Below are positions 23,301-34,185 of a stretch of DNA of 64,000 nucleotides, piece after piece. The stretch is taken from positions 12,743,362-12,807,361 of the forward strand of contig NC_058516.1 of assembly GCF_020382885.2 (NCBI RefSeq), given 5' to 3'. This DNA is from Scatophagus argus (taxonomy: Eukaryota > Chordata > Actinopteri > Scatophagidae). The translations under genes and the position numbers were made by a program. Numbering within the stretch: the stretch's first letter is position 1; each line of letters starts with the position of its first letter. Below the pieces are notes generated by a model. The model did no database searches. It was not told the origin of the DNA and was given only the letters and a program-made list of their open reading frames with translations.

Positions 23301-23788
23301 GACGGTGCCGTCAGTTCGTCCATCTTATTCCCGAGTGACCTCACATTTCCCATGACGATAGAGGGGAGACACGGCTTAAACTTTCTAGTCATAAGCCTCC
23401 GCTGTTTCAAAGCTTCCCTCTTCCTCCGTAACTTTTTATTTCCCCTGCATCCCCTGTGCGTTTTAATCCGGCATTTAGCAGGGATTTCTCTCGGTGTTTT
23501 CCCTGGAGCGGTGGTCGGCTTCAGGTCCATCAGCTGATCCCGAGTGTAAACAATGCGGGCAGCGAGGAGTTTCATCGCCGCTCCGAAAAGTGTATTTCAG
23601 CGACGAACAAAACACCAAAAAGACACACAACTTTCCTGGTGTGTGGTAGATAGAAAAACAGTGTAGTCCAGAGTAAAAGAAAGTAAAAGGAGTCGCGAAA
23701 AAATAATAAAATAGTAGAAAACAGTGAGAAAGATCGGGAGCGTCTGTAACAGGCTGCACACGTATCGACGCATGCGCACTGATTCGTT
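20331..23788 (-). mobile_element. Apparently full-length L2-type LINE
   Basis: The 3' end at low coordinate carries AATCAG repeats and a 3' untranslated region. The single long ORF is 20609-23575, and the 5' untranslated region reaches about 23788. On both sides satellite B resumes at matching points of its monomer (CATAACTTGAA on the left, CGTTCTATAACAG on the right). The insertion was therefore clean, with little or no target duplication, as is usual for L2. Confidence 0.85.
20609..23575 (-). CDS. L2-type LINE ORF2: endonuclease-reverse transcriptase, 988 aa, unbroken
   Basis: This is the retrotransposon's own replication protein. It begins at an ATG (complement of 23573-23575) with a basic leader of about 70 residues. 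An APE-type endonuclease follows at about residues 72-290: 'GNVRSLGNK', 'CFTETWL', 'TVYVPPSAN', 'ISGDFNH' and 'GRSDHNLIHL', all catalytic residues present. The reverse transcriptase spans about 530-800: 'AAGPDGVSPRVLK', motif A 'FFDFSSAFDTI', motif B 'NTGAPQGTVLSPFLF', motif C FSDD and thumb 'YKYLGVYLDHKLDW'. The C-terminal block is 'SHPLHNVLIGYRSSF'. No stop or frameshift occurs over 988 codons, a normal length for an L2 ORF2. No ORF1 is seen upstream, which is usual for many L2 elements. It may still be competent or only recently silent. Confidence 0.93.
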   Translation of the reverse strand: MKLLAARIVYTRDQLMDLKPTTAPGKTPREIPAKCRIKTHRGCRGNKKLRRKREALKQRRLMTRKFKPCLPSIVMGNVRSLGNKMDELTAPSQSQREYRECSLMCFTETWLHQDIPDDNVTVTGFHTVRADRDCATSGKHKGGGLAVLVNNRWCNPAHITVKERICSPDVELCAVGLRPYYLPREFSHVVMVTVYVPPSANPSRTSDTIHSAIARIQTQHPSAFIAISGDFNHTNLDKTLPTFTQFVNCPTREGRTIDLLYANAKDCYSSSPLPPLGRSDHNLIHLSPCYVPLVKRLPTTSRTVRRWTVEANETLQGCFEVTDWQALCEPHGQDIDGLTECITAYINFCVDTIVPTKTVKCYPNNKPWVTKDIKAILNNKKRAFRAGNREEVRAIQRTLRIKIKEAKERYRRKLEWKLQQNNMREVWSGMRTITGYGPNSGGVDGSVERANELNQFFNRFDTGTPIHTSNDSSAIRLQQPATPASLPPPTFHLDGLAHTSSPEAWVDHSHLGTTSTPPPPITPTMTFTADQVRRQLQRLRAGKAAGPDGVSPRVLKACAPQLSGVLHHVFNLSLSLQRVPVVWKTSCLVPVLKTPRPSDPKDYRPVALTSHIMKTLERLVLEQLRPMVQPLQDPLQFAYQPRLGVDDAIIYLLNRVYTHLDKPASTVRITFFDFSSAFDTIRPALLAEKLTAMRVDAPLVSWIADYLTGRPQYVRLKCCLSDEVISNTGAPQGTVLSPFLFTIYTTDFTHCTESCHLQKFSDDSAVVGCITGGDEREYRTVVDNFVTWSGKNHLQLNVTKTKELVVDLRRTKAPVTPINIQGDTVEVVEEYKYLGVYLDHKLDWCKNVDMVYRKGQSRLYFLRRLRFFNICRTMLRMFYELVVSSAITYAVACWGSCLRVRDTNRLNRIIKKASHVVGEELDSLTVVSERRMLSKIRTILDFPSHPLHNVLIGYRSSFSNRLILPRCTTERHRKSFLPVAIKLLNSAL

Positions 23789-25957
23789 CTATAACAGTCA
23801 ACGACATTTTAACAGATGGCTCTGAAGTCTCTTACTTAATAGTCACTCATAACTTGGACGTTCTTGACATCTGAAGCCATTTTCACAGATTGCTTTGAAG
23901 TCTCTGACATCACCATTACCAATGAGTTTGAATTTCTATGACAGTCAAAGACATTTTCACAGATGGCTTTGAAGTCTCTTACTTCATCATCACCCATAAC
24001 TTGAACCTTCTATAACAGTCAACGACATTTTAACACATGGCTTTGGAGTCTCTGTTATCATCATCACAAATAACATTGAAGTTAAATCACAGCCAAAAAC
24101 ATTTTCACAGATCGCATTGAAGTCTCTGACATCGTGGATACCGATGACTTTGACGTTTTATGACAACGACTTTTTCACAGATGGAACTGAAGTCTCTGAC
24201 TTCATATTCACCCATATCTTGGATGTTCTTGGCATCCAAAGACATTTTCACAGATTGCTTTGAAGTGTCTGACATCATCATCACAAGTAACATTGAAGTT
24301 AAACAACAGCCAACAACATTTTCACAGATGGCTTTGATGTGTTTGAGTTCATCATCACAAGTACCATTGAAGTTAAACAACAGTCAACAACATTTTCACA
24401 GATGGCCTTGATGTGTTTGAGATCATCATCACAAGTCCCACTGAACTTAAACAACAGTCAACAACATTTTCACAGATGACTTTGAAGTGTCTGAGATCAT
24501 CATCACAAGAACAATTGAAGTAAAACAACAAAGACACTTTCACAGATCGCTTTGAAGTCTCTGAAATCATCATCACAAAAATATTCAAGTTAAACAACAG
24601 TCAAATGCATTTTCGCACATGGCTTTGAAGTCTCTGACATCGTGGATACCGATGACTTTGACGTTTTATGACAACGACTTTTTCACAGATGGATCTGAAG
24701 TCTCTGACTTCATAGTCACTTACGACTTGGACGGTCTATAACAGTCAAAGACATTTTCACACATGGCTTTGAAGTCTCTTACTTCATCATCACCCATAAC
24801 TTGAACATTCTATAACAGTCAAAGACATTTTAACACATGGCTTTGGAGTCTCTGTTATCATCATCACAAATAACATTGAAGTTAAATCACAGCCAAAAAC
24901 ATTTTCACAGATCGCTCTGAAGTCTCTGACATCGTGGATACCGATGACTTTGACGTTTTATGACAACGACTTTTTCACAGATGGAAGTGAAGTCTCAGAT
25001 TTCATAGTCACCCATAACGTAGATGTACTTTACATCTGAAGCCATTTTCACAGATGGCTTTGAAGTCTCTGACATCATCATCACAAAAATATTCAAGTTA
25101 AACAACAGTCAAATGCATTTTCGCACATGGCTTTGAAGTCTCTGACATCGTGGATACCGATGACTTTGACGTTTTATGACAACGACTTTTTCACAGATGG
25201 ATCTGAAGTCTCTGACTTCATATTCACCCATATCTTGGATGTTCTTGACATCCAAAGACATTTTCACAGATGGCTTTGAAGTGTCTGACTTCATAGTCAC
25301 TTACGACTTGGACGGTCTATAACAGTCAAAGACATTTTCACACATGGCTTTGAAGTATCTTACTTCATCATCACCCATAACTTGAACATTCTATAACAGT
25401 CAAAGACATTTTAACACATGGCTTTGGAGTCTCTGTTATCATCATCACAAATAACATTGAAGTTAAATCACAGCCAAAAACATTTTCACAGATCGCTCTG
25501 AAGTCTCTGACATCGTGGATACCGATGACTTTGACGTTTTATGACAACGACTTTTTCACAGATGGAACTGAAGTCTCTGACTTCATATTCACCCATATCT
25601 TGGATGTTCTTGACATCCAAAGACATTTTCACAGATTGCTTTGAAGTGTCTGACATCATCATCACAAAAACATTCAAGTTAAATAACAGTCAAATACATT
25701 TTCACACATGGCTTTGAAGTCTCAGACATCATGGACACCGATAACTTTGACGTTTTATGACGACGACTTTTTCATAGATGGAAGTGAAGTCTCAGATTTC
25801 ATAGTCACCCATAACGTGGATGTACTTTACATCCAAAGACATTTTCACAGATGGCTTTGAAGTGTCTGACATCATCATCACAAGTACCATTGAAGTTCAA
25901 CAACAGTCAACGACATTTTCACAGACGGCTTTGAAGTGTCTGAGATCATCATCACTA
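23789..25957. repeat. Satellite B, third block
   Basis: The ~75-bp monomers include higher-order variants. A group of several monomers with 'CATCGTGGATACCGATGACT' recurs at about 24130, 24640, 24930, 25147 and 25510. The block ends where the CR1-like LINE 5' region starts, at about 25958. Confidence 0.9.
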
Positions 25958-26220
25958 CTGTAGGACCTCCTGCGTTGGGTAACGTATTGCGTATTGCGTC
26001 ACTTCCTGTTCTCGCACTACTCATTCACTTGCTAGCGTTTGGTGTTCGGTGGTATTGGTGTACTTCAGTCGACATATTTTGTGTTAGCTTTTACTGTGGT
26101 TGGTTCTTACAAATAAGTACACAAGCACTTTAGGAAAAGTTTTTTAACCGCACGATCATCTAGATTCTTTCCTTTCCCGATCCCCGTCCTGTTTGTCATT
26201 GAGCTTCGCTTAGTGCTAAC

Positions 26221-27117
26221 ATGGCTTCTTCCACTCACTCTCCCTCTGCCTCTCCCTCTCCCGTCTTCTGTAAGGTGTGTGAAATGTTTAGCTATTCCTC
26301 TGCCTCCTTTAGTGAGAGTGAGATGTGTAGAAAGTGTAGCTTATTCATAGCCTTGGAGGCGAGGCTAAATGAGTTAGAGGCCCGGCTTCGTACTGTAGAT
26401 CATAGTCCATTAGTCGCAACAGCTAGCCAGCAGCAGTTAGCCTGTGCGGATCAGCCTACTTTAGCTGATGTCAGCCGCCCCCCGGCAGCCCCCGAGCAGC
26501 CGGGAAGTCAGGGTGGTTGGGTGGCGGTTCGAAAGAAGCGTAGTCCAAAACAAAGGCCCGTGGTTCACCACCAACCGCTTCATGTGTCTAACCGCTTTTC
26601 CCCACTCAGCGACACACCCGCTGAGAAACCGACCCTGGTTATTGGCGATTCTGTTTTGCGATATGTGAAGCCGACACCAGCAACCATAGTCAAATGCATC
26701 CCGGGGGCCAGAGCGGGCGACATAGAGGGCAATTTAAAGCTGCTGGCGAGAGATAAGAGTAAATACGGTAAGATTATAATTCACGTCGGCGCTAATGACA
26801 CTTGGCTACGCCTGTCGGAGGTCACCAAAGTCAATATTGAGTCGGTGTGTAATTTGGCAAAAACCATGTCGGACTCCGTAGCATTCTCTGGTCCCCTCCC
26901 GAATCTGACCAGTGATGATATGTTTAGCCGCATGTCATCGCTCCGTCGCTGGCTGTCACGGTGGTGTCCAGAAAACAACGTGGCCTTTATAGATAACTGG
27001 GAGACTTTCTGGGGAAAACCTGGCCTCATTAGCAGAGACGGCATTCATCCCACTTGGGGTGGTGCGGCTCTTATTTCTACCAATATGGCCAAGTTTATTA
27101 GACAACCAACACCCTGA
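26221..27117 (+). CDS. CR1-like LINE ORF1: zinc-binding/coiled-coil/SGNH esterase, 298 aa
   Basis: This is the retrotransposon's accessory protein. It opens with an ATG and a CxxC...CxxC pair (Cys17/20 and Cys36/39), then a short coiled coil at about residues 41-58. A linker leads to a complete SGNH-type esterase: block I '[10 protein letters not shown]' (Ser144), the glycine block 'GARAGDI' (about 162-168), block III 'HVGANDTW' (Gly190, Asn192) and block V 'RDGIHPT' (Asp273, His276). Such esterase ORF1s are known from CR1/L2-group LINEs of fish. No stop or frameshift is present. The stop is a TGA in the same frame as ORF2. Confidence 0.88.
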   Translation: MASSTHSPSASPSPVFCKVCEMFSYSSASFSESEMCRKCSLFIALEARLNELEARLRTVDHSPLVATASQQQLACADQPTLADVSRPPAAPEQPGSQGGWVAVRKKRSPKQRPVVHHQPLHVSNRFSPLSDTPAEKPTLVIGDSVLRYVKPTPATIVKCIPGARAGDIEGNLKLLARDKSKYGKIIIHVGANDTWLRLSEVTKVNIESVCNLAKTMSDSVAFSGPLPNLTSDDMFSRMSSLRRWLSRWCPENNVAFIDNWETFWGKPGLISRDGIHPTWGGAALISTNMAKFIRQPTP

Positions 27118-29992
27118 CAACCCAGGGTCGAGGCCAGGAAGCAGAGTCGCTGTCTTACACACTTCTCTGCTGCTTCTGTAGGACTGCCGCCCTCCGTTAA
27201 AATTAGAATAAATAAAAATATAAATGCACACAGTAATACTAAGATTAATAATCCCATAGAAATAGTGTCAGTGCCTCGTCCTCCCATAGTCCAACCAGCA
27301 CAAAATTTAAGAAGTGTTAATCATAATAACCTCATAAAAATACAAACTAGCAAATATTTAGAGCCAAAAAATAGGACAGTCAGATGTGGATTGTTAAATA
27401 TACGATCCCTCCACTCTAAATCCCTCCTAGTCAGTGATCTAATTATTGATCATCAGTCTGATATATTCTGCCTCACTGAGACTTGGTTACGGGATGAAGA
27501 ATATGTTAGTTTAAATGAATCAACTCCATCTGGTTATATTAACTATCATGTTCCTCGAGGCACAGGCCGAGGAGGAGGACTGGCAGCAATCTACCACTCC
27601 AGTCTTCAGATTAACCCCAAACCTAAATCTATCTATAGCTCATTTGAGAGTCTCACTCTCAGCCTGTCTCACCAAAACTGGAAGTCAGAAAAGCCAGTTT
27701 TATTAGTTGTTGTGTATCGCCCACCTGCTGCTGCTTACTCAGAGTTCCTGTCTGAGTTTTCTGACTTCTTATCTAGTTTAGTGCTCAGCACAGATAAAGT
27801 CATTATAGCAGGTGACTTCAACATTCATATGGATGTTGACTCTGACAGTCTTAAGACAGGCTTTAGTTCACTCTTAGATTCAATAGGTTTCCTTCAGATA
27901 GTGAATGAACCAACACACTGCCACAATCACACACTCGATCTGGTTCTCACCTATGGCCTAGAAACTAAGAACCTGTCAGTTGCCCCTCAAAACCCTCTCC
28001 TTTCAGACCATTCGCTTGTAGTTTTTGAACTAACTTTAGAAGACTTTACAGCACACAACAAAAAGGTCTATTACACCAGATGCCTCTCTGAAGATAGTGT
28101 AGACAGAATTAGGGATGCAATCCCATCACAGCTCCCCTCAGCTCCATGTACCAGTACAACAGAGTGTACGGATTTAAACGTTACTCCTGCAGTAATTGAT
28201 TCCTTTGTCAACAACACTGCAGCCACGTTGCACACAGTTTTAGATATGGTTGCCCCACTGAGAAAGAAGGTTAGAAATCATAGGAGGCTAGCTCCTTGGT
28301 ATAATTCAAATTTACGAAAACTTAAACAAACATCAAGACGGATGGAGAGGAAGTGGTACTCCTCCAAATCAGCTGAATCCCAGAGAGCCTGGAAAGATAG
28401 TCTATTGACATACAAAAAGGCCCTTCGTGAAGCCAGAACTGCCTATTATTCAACATTAATAGAGAAAAACAAGAACAACCCACATTTTCTCTTTAACACT
28501 GTAGCCAGGCTGACCAAGAGTCACAGCTCTGTTGAACCTTGTATTCCTGCAGCTCTTAGCAGTGAAGACTTCATGAGTTTCTTCACCAATAAAATCAATA
28601 ACATTAGAGAAAAAATCAATAAAGATCTTCCCAGAATAGCCAATATAGTGCCATCTCTAGTAATCTCTTTTAATCCTACTCCATCCCTGGACAGGTTCCT
28701 GCCCATAGACCTCCCCGAGCTGACCTCCAGCATTAACAAATCTAACCCAACTACATGTCTCTTAGACCCCATCCCAACTAAGCTCCTCAAGGACGTCTTT
28801 CCCTTGATTGGCGTTTCCCTCTTAGATCAGATAAACTTATCCTTAACAACAGGTTATGTACCACAGGCGTTTAAAACCGCTGTTATTAGACCTTTACTTA
28901 AAAAACCTTCACTTGACCCAGACATCTTAGCAAACTATATGCTGATATCCAACCTCCCGTTCTTATCTAAAATACTCGAAAGAGTGGTTGCAAATCAGTT
29001 GATTGATCACCTACACAGGTACAGTCTCTTTGAGATGTTTCAGTCTGGTTTTAGAGCCCATCACAGCACAGAAACAGCACTGGTTAAAGTCACAAATGAC
29101 CTCCTCATGGCATCAGACCGGGGGCTTGTCTCCATACTTGTTTTGCTAGATCTCAGTGCTGCTTTCGACACTGTAGATCACAGCATTTTATTACACAGAT
29201 TAGAACATGAGACTAGGATCATAGGGACTGCGCTATGCTGGTTCAAATCATATTTAACAGATAGATTTCACTTTGCTCAAGTTAATAATGTTTCCTCTTC
29301 ATATATAAGGGTTAGCCTCGGTGTTCCACAAGGTTCAGTGCTTGGGCCGATCCTGTTCACCTTATACATGCTCCCTCTAGGAAATATTATTCAGAAACAT
29401 GGCATAAACTTTCATTGTTATGCTGATGACACTCAGCTGTACTTATCCTTAAAGCCTGAAGAAACAGAGCCGTTAGCCAGACTCCAGGCATGTCTTAAGG
29501 ACATAAAGGACTGGATGACCTCCAATTTTTTATTATTAAACTCAGACAAAACTGAGATCATTGTTCTAGGCCCCAAACACCTTAGAAATAGAATAGCTGA
29601 TAATATTCTCTCTCTGGACGGCATTACTTTGGCCTCCAGTATCCTCCGTTATCTTCGATCAGGACGTGTCATTTATTCATCACATTAAACAGACCTCTAA
29701 GACCGCCTTCTTTAAAATTCTCCTACTTACATATAAGGCCCTAAATGGACTAGCCCCATCATACCTGCAGGATCTAATAGTCCCATATATTCCCAATAGA
29801 TCACTCAGATCACAGAGTGCGGGTTTACTTACAGTTCCCAGAATTCATAAAAGTAGAACGGGAGGACGAGCCTTTAGCTATCAGGCACCCCTGCTGTGGA
29901 ACCAGTTGCCAACCTGGGTTCGACAGGCAGATACCACCTCCACTTTTAAGACTAAACTTAAAACCTTTCTGTTCAGTAAAGCATATAGTTAG
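27118..29992 (+). pseudogene. CR1-like LINE ORF2: endonuclease-RT, frameshifted with a deletion
   Basis: The frame is open directly from the ORF1 TGA and enters a complete APE endonuclease: '[10 protein letters not shown]', 'CLTETWL', 'VVYRPPAA', 'AGDFNIHMD' and '[10 protein letters not shown]'. The reverse transcriptase then runs through motif A '[13 protein letters not shown]', motif B '[13 protein letters not shown]' and YADD. Near 29640 a small deletion shifts the frame, which stops at 29686-29688. About 245 bp of the thumb are also missing at 29715, bounded by a short TTT microhomology. The C-terminus 'TFLFSKAYS' is in another frame, ending at 29992. The usual NYRPIS motif reads NYMLIS. 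Confidence 0.88.
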
Positions 29993-30831
29993 CACCAAAT
30001 AAAGTGTGTAGGGCTGGTAGGCATAGTTTCACTCACCTCATGCTATATAGCCATAGGTAGAATAGGTCTGACTAACTGTTAATCTTTAAATCTCTATCAT
30101 AGCTAAGCTGCTATAGGCCTATGCTGCCGGGGGACACAAACATGATCCACCAAGCAGTTCCCCCTCCTCCTTTTCCTCTTCTATCCTCTCCCCTCGTCAG
30201 ATTAACATGCAGTTCATTATTTTATGTCACTAACTGTGTGACCAGTTCTCCTCGTAGTCTTCTGTCTCTCCCTCCCTCTCTCTCTCTCTCTCTCTCTCTG
30301 TATCCTTCTGCAGGTATCTCTCCATCCAGATCTTCATGTTGAACTGTAGCCGGCTCTATGACCAACCCAATGATGATGATGACACCTGCCTGTCATTCTT
30401 CTGTGTACTGACTACCGGCGGGGTGGCTCTCCCTAAGGGCCGAAATCAGTTCATTATAATTTTCATTACTTGTGAAATGTTAAAATCATATTGAGGTGGT
30501 AGCAAAAGTGAAACTAAACAGTTGAGATTTTCTTTTACTTATCTTTTTAGTAATGTAATTTCTCATGTTGTAAATTGCTTTCCTGCCTGTACAACATCCA
30601 TTGCACGTCTGCCCGTCCTGGGTGAGGGATCCCTCCTCTGTTGCTCACCCTGAGGTCTCTTCCATTTTTTCCTGTTAAAGGTTTTTCTGGGAGTTTTTCC
30701 TTAGTCGATGTGAGGGTCGAAGGGCAGAGGATGTTGCTGATGTTATGTTAAGCCCTTTGAGACAAACTGCTTGTAAAAATGGGCTATACAAATAAAGTTG
30801 ACTTGAATTGACTTGACTTTCTCTCCCTCCA

Positions 30832-32258
30832 GATCAACTTATCTTTAACAACAGGTTATGTACCACCGGCGTTTAAAGCTCCTGTCATTAGACCTTTACT
30901 TAAAAAACCTTCACTTGACCCAGACATCTTAGCAAACTATAGGCCAATATCCAACCTCCCGTTTTTATCTAAAATACTTGAAAGAGTGGTTGCAAATCAG
31001 TTAATTGATCACCTACACAGGAACAGTCTCTTTGAAATGTTTCAGTCTGGTTTCAGAGCCCATCACAGCACAGAAACAGCACTGGTTAAAGTCACAAATG
31101 ACCTCCTCATGGCATCATGGAATAGCTGATAATATTGTCTCTCTGGATGGCATTATTTTGGCCCCCAGTACGACTGCGAGGAACCTCGGTATTATCTTCG
31201 ATCAGAACGTGTCATTTATCCATCACATTAAACAGACCTCTAAGACCGCCTTATTTCACCTCCGTAATATTGCTAAGATTAGGAGTGTCCTCTCTCAGAG
31301 TGATGCTGAAAAACTTGTCCATGCTTTTGTTACTTCTAGGCTGGATTACTGCAGCTCACTATTGTCAGGATGTCCAAATGACTTTATTAATAGCCTGCAG
31401 TTGTTCCAGAATGCAGCAGCTAGAGTTTTGACAGGAATCAGTAAAAGGGATCATATCTCCCCCATCTTAGCTTCTCTTCACTGGCTTCCAGTAAAATTCA
31501 GAATAGACTTTAAAATTCTCCTACTTACATATAAGGCCCTAAATGGACTAGCCCCATCATACCTGCAGGATCTAATAGTCCCATATATTCCCAATAGATC
31601 ACTCAGATCACAGAGTGCAAGTTTACTTGCAGTTCCCAGAATTCCTAAAAGTAGAATGGGAGGACGAGCCTTTAGCTATCAGGCACCCCTGCTGTGGAAC
31701 CAGTTGCCAATCTGGGTTCGACAGGCAGACACCACCTCCACTTTCAAGACTAAACTTAAAACCTTTCTGTTTAGTAAAACATATAGTTAGCCCCAAATAA
31801 AATGTGTAGGGCTGGTAGGCATAGTTACACTCACCTCATGATATATAGCCACAGGTAGAATAGGTGTGACCAACTGTTAATCTTTAAATCTCTATCATAG
31901 CTATGCTGCTATAGGCCTATGCTGCCGGGGGACACAAACATGATCCACCAAGCAGTTTCCCCTCCTCCTTTTCCCCTTCTATCCTCTCCCCTCGTCAGAT
32001 TAACATACAATTCATTATTTTATGTCACTAACTGTGTCCAGTTCTCCTCGTAGTTTTGTGTCTTTCCCTTCCTTTCTTTCTCTCTCTCTCTATATCTTTC
32101 TGCAGGTATCTCTCCATCCAGATCTTCATGTTGAACTGTAGCCGGCTCTATGACTGACCCAATGTCTACTGTTGACATCTGCCTGTCATTCTTCTGTGCA
32201 CCAACTATGGGAGGGGTGGTTCTCCCTTGCAGGCTGAAATTGAACTGAATAGAATTGA
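30832..32258 (+). pseudogene. CR1-like LINE copy 3: partial ORF2 and 3' end
   Basis: This is a 5'-truncated copy in the same orientation as its neighbour. It has reverse transcriptase from '[13 protein letters not shown]' to '[12 protein letters not shown]', then an internal deletion at about 31118 that removes motifs A to C. The thumb and C-terminus follow ('RNLGIIFDQNVSF' to 'TFLFSKTYS', ending 31790), then the 3' untranslated region to about 32258. It retains the segment that copy 2 has lost, which makes the two deletions easy to delimit. Confidence 0.85.
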
Positions 32259-32261
32259 TAG

Positions 32262-32481
32262 GATAGTGATTTTCACTGTATTATCCGCAAACTTCACAAT
32301 CAGGCAGCTTGGATGTTGCGCTGAGCAGTAGTGTGTTAGCAGGGTGAACAAAAGGGGGCTCAGCACACAGCCCTGGGGAGAGCCAGTGCTGAGGGTGATG
32401 GGGGAGGAGGAGATGTTGTGGATCTTCATGGTCTGCGGCCTGGCCGTCATGTTTGTCCTTTGTGATGTATGATGTTTATTG
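32262..32481 (-). mobile_element. L2-type LINE fragment, RT motifs B-C
   Basis: The minus-strand frame shows 'SPITLSTGSPQGCVLSPLL' followed by 'LIVKFADN'. This is motif B and a mutated motif C (FADN instead of FADD) of an L2-type reverse transcriptase. The sequence is closely similar to the fragment at 4888-5061 but on the opposite strand. Confidence 0.7.
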
Positions 32482-32485
32482 CATG

Positions 32486-33947
32486 TGTGGCCAAATGGGG
32501 AGGCAGGAGGAAAGTTGCCCGACAACGCCACCTGAGGAATTGCACCCCAGGAAGTAAACTTCAGTCAGCACGTCTATTACAATAAGGTCACACAGGTTTG
32601 TCACACTGGAAGGACATCCAAAATGAAAAAAACAATATTTATTTGATAATAACAGCAATGTTTAAAATCATACAAAACTATACCCCTTGTAGCCTGAGTG
32701 TCAAAATAATAACCAAAGCTGAAGGCAGCAACAAAATTGACAGGTTTTGCAGACAGATAAAGGCAAAGGAAAAAAGGGGTCCAAACCAAAAAAAAACCAC
32801 TACAAACCAAATCACCACGTGCCACGCCAAAAGATAAGTAGTGAAAGGAAAACCACCACCAGGGACGTCTGCCACTCCACTCCTGCCCTGGAAAAAAGAA
32901 ACAAACCAAATTATAACACCGCATATGAAAAAGAGGGGACACTCAGGCAGACAGAAATATACAGAAGGCCAATATTAAAACACAACACACGCACATAACA
33001 CTAACCCACCCAAACCAGACCACACAATAAGAAGAACCCCCTTGACCAACTAAATCATTAATTAGAACAAAATAAACAAATATACAAACAAACAAAAAAA
33101 AGAACAAACAGAGAATAACACAAGCTTAACCCCCCCCCCCAACTAAATAAACAACCACAGAAACAATTGGCAATCAACAAATTCAACATAAGGGGAGAAC
33201 GATGAACTAAATAAAAAAAAAAAACAAAATCAATCAGAACGGGAGTGATAGTGGAGTGAGGAACCTGAAACTGCATCACATCACGGACGGCATTGGTAGG
33301 AACTGCTTCCCACACTACCAGTCCCCAGAGACGGAGTAGAGACGGAGCGACTGCACCGGGGCTGGAGACGGCGAATCGCCGTCTTACAGAATGCTCAGCT
33401 GATGGACCATTTCACTGGCGGAGCTTGCAACCCCCGCGGAGCGCCAGAGCCGAAGAAAAGGTGCTAACTATGGCCTCAGTGCTGCAGCAGGACAGAGAAC
33501 GGGGTCACTGACTCAAGCTACCACCCAGCGGACAAAGTGAACGACAGAACAAGAGGGGAAGCTTACCCAGATGAAGAAGACTCACGCACACCCTGCGCAC
33601 TATGCAGGCACGTCTGACGGCGAGGGCAGAGAGCGCACACCACCAAACGATCCTCAGGAGGGACCACACACAACACAGCAGACACCGCTATAAATGAAGA
33701 GATAGCAACCGCCGTCACGATGTTAATGCCCAACTTACTCAGTCATAGCAGCACCTCAACTTACCGTGTGGATCACCGTTTGGTGCCGATCACCGCAGTA
33801 CCAGACGAAAACCTCCGGCCGCGAACGCCGAACAACAATGTGTGCGCCGGTGTGAACGCGGCCAATTAACAGGTAACGCCCCCTGCGCAATCAGAGTCAG
33901 GTGGGACAATTGGACGTGGAGGTTGGAGCAACACTCCACCTGCCACA
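32486..33947 (-). mobile_element. Solo LTR of a Gypsy family related to the 39670-47829 element
   Basis: The ends are TGTGGC and GCCACA, exact inverted repeats identical to those of the intact Gypsy element. The LTR is flanked by CATG on both sides (32482-32485 and 33948-33951), a 4-bp duplication like the intact element's. Its low-coordinate end shares 'GACAACGCCACCTG' and a 'CCCCAGGAA' block with the reverse complement of that element's LTR end, so it lies in minus orientation. At 1462 bp it is similar in size (1330-1347 bp). Open frames here and the A-rich tract at 32750-33230 are not genes. Confidence 0.78.
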
Positions 33948-33951
33948 CATG

Positions 33952-34185
33952 TATGTTTCTCTCTCTCTCTTTCATCCTCTCTGTCCTGTCTACCTCTTCT
34001 TCTCCTCTTTTACCCAGTCTACTATCAGCTGGGTGGTTCTCCTTTGTGAGCCAGGTCCTGCTCAAGGTTTCTTCCTGTTAAAAGCGAGTTTTTCCTTGCC
34101 ACTGTCTGCTTGCTCGTGAGATCAGGCTCTGGGTTTCTGTAAAGCACCTGGAGACAATTTCGATTGAATTAAATTGAATTGTATG
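33952..34185 (+). mobile_element. CR1-like LINE 3' end fragment
   Basis: A CT-rich start is followed by 'GCTCAAGGTTTCTTCCTGTT', 'GAGTTTTTCCTTGCCACTGT' and an ATTGAATTAAATTG tail, the same 3' signature as the other CR1-like copies. No coding part is present. Confidence 0.75.

Larger units (their letters stand above)
25958..30822 (+). mobile_element. CR1-like LINE copy 2, near full length
   Basis: The 5' untranslated region (25958-26220), ORF1 (26221-27117), ORF2 (damaged, to 29992) and a 3' untranslated region end in 'GGGCTATACAAATAAAG' with TTGAC/TTGAAT-type tail repeats at about 30785-30822. A CT microsatellite lies at about 30272-30299. It is the most complete copy of the family that also supplies 8831-14163, 30832-32258 and the fragments in the snRNA array. 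Confidence 0.88.

Noticed and set aside
14451-25677. Many 60-100-codon ORFs in 14.4-15.2, 18.8-20.4 and 24.1-25.7 kb with similar proteins
   Set aside because: They are satellite B monomers of 75 bp read through; the period being 25 codons keeps frames open. No gene.
32598-33315. Lys/Asn-rich ORFs in the A-rich tract
   Set aside because: They lie inside the solo LTR 32486-33947 and have low-complexity composition.
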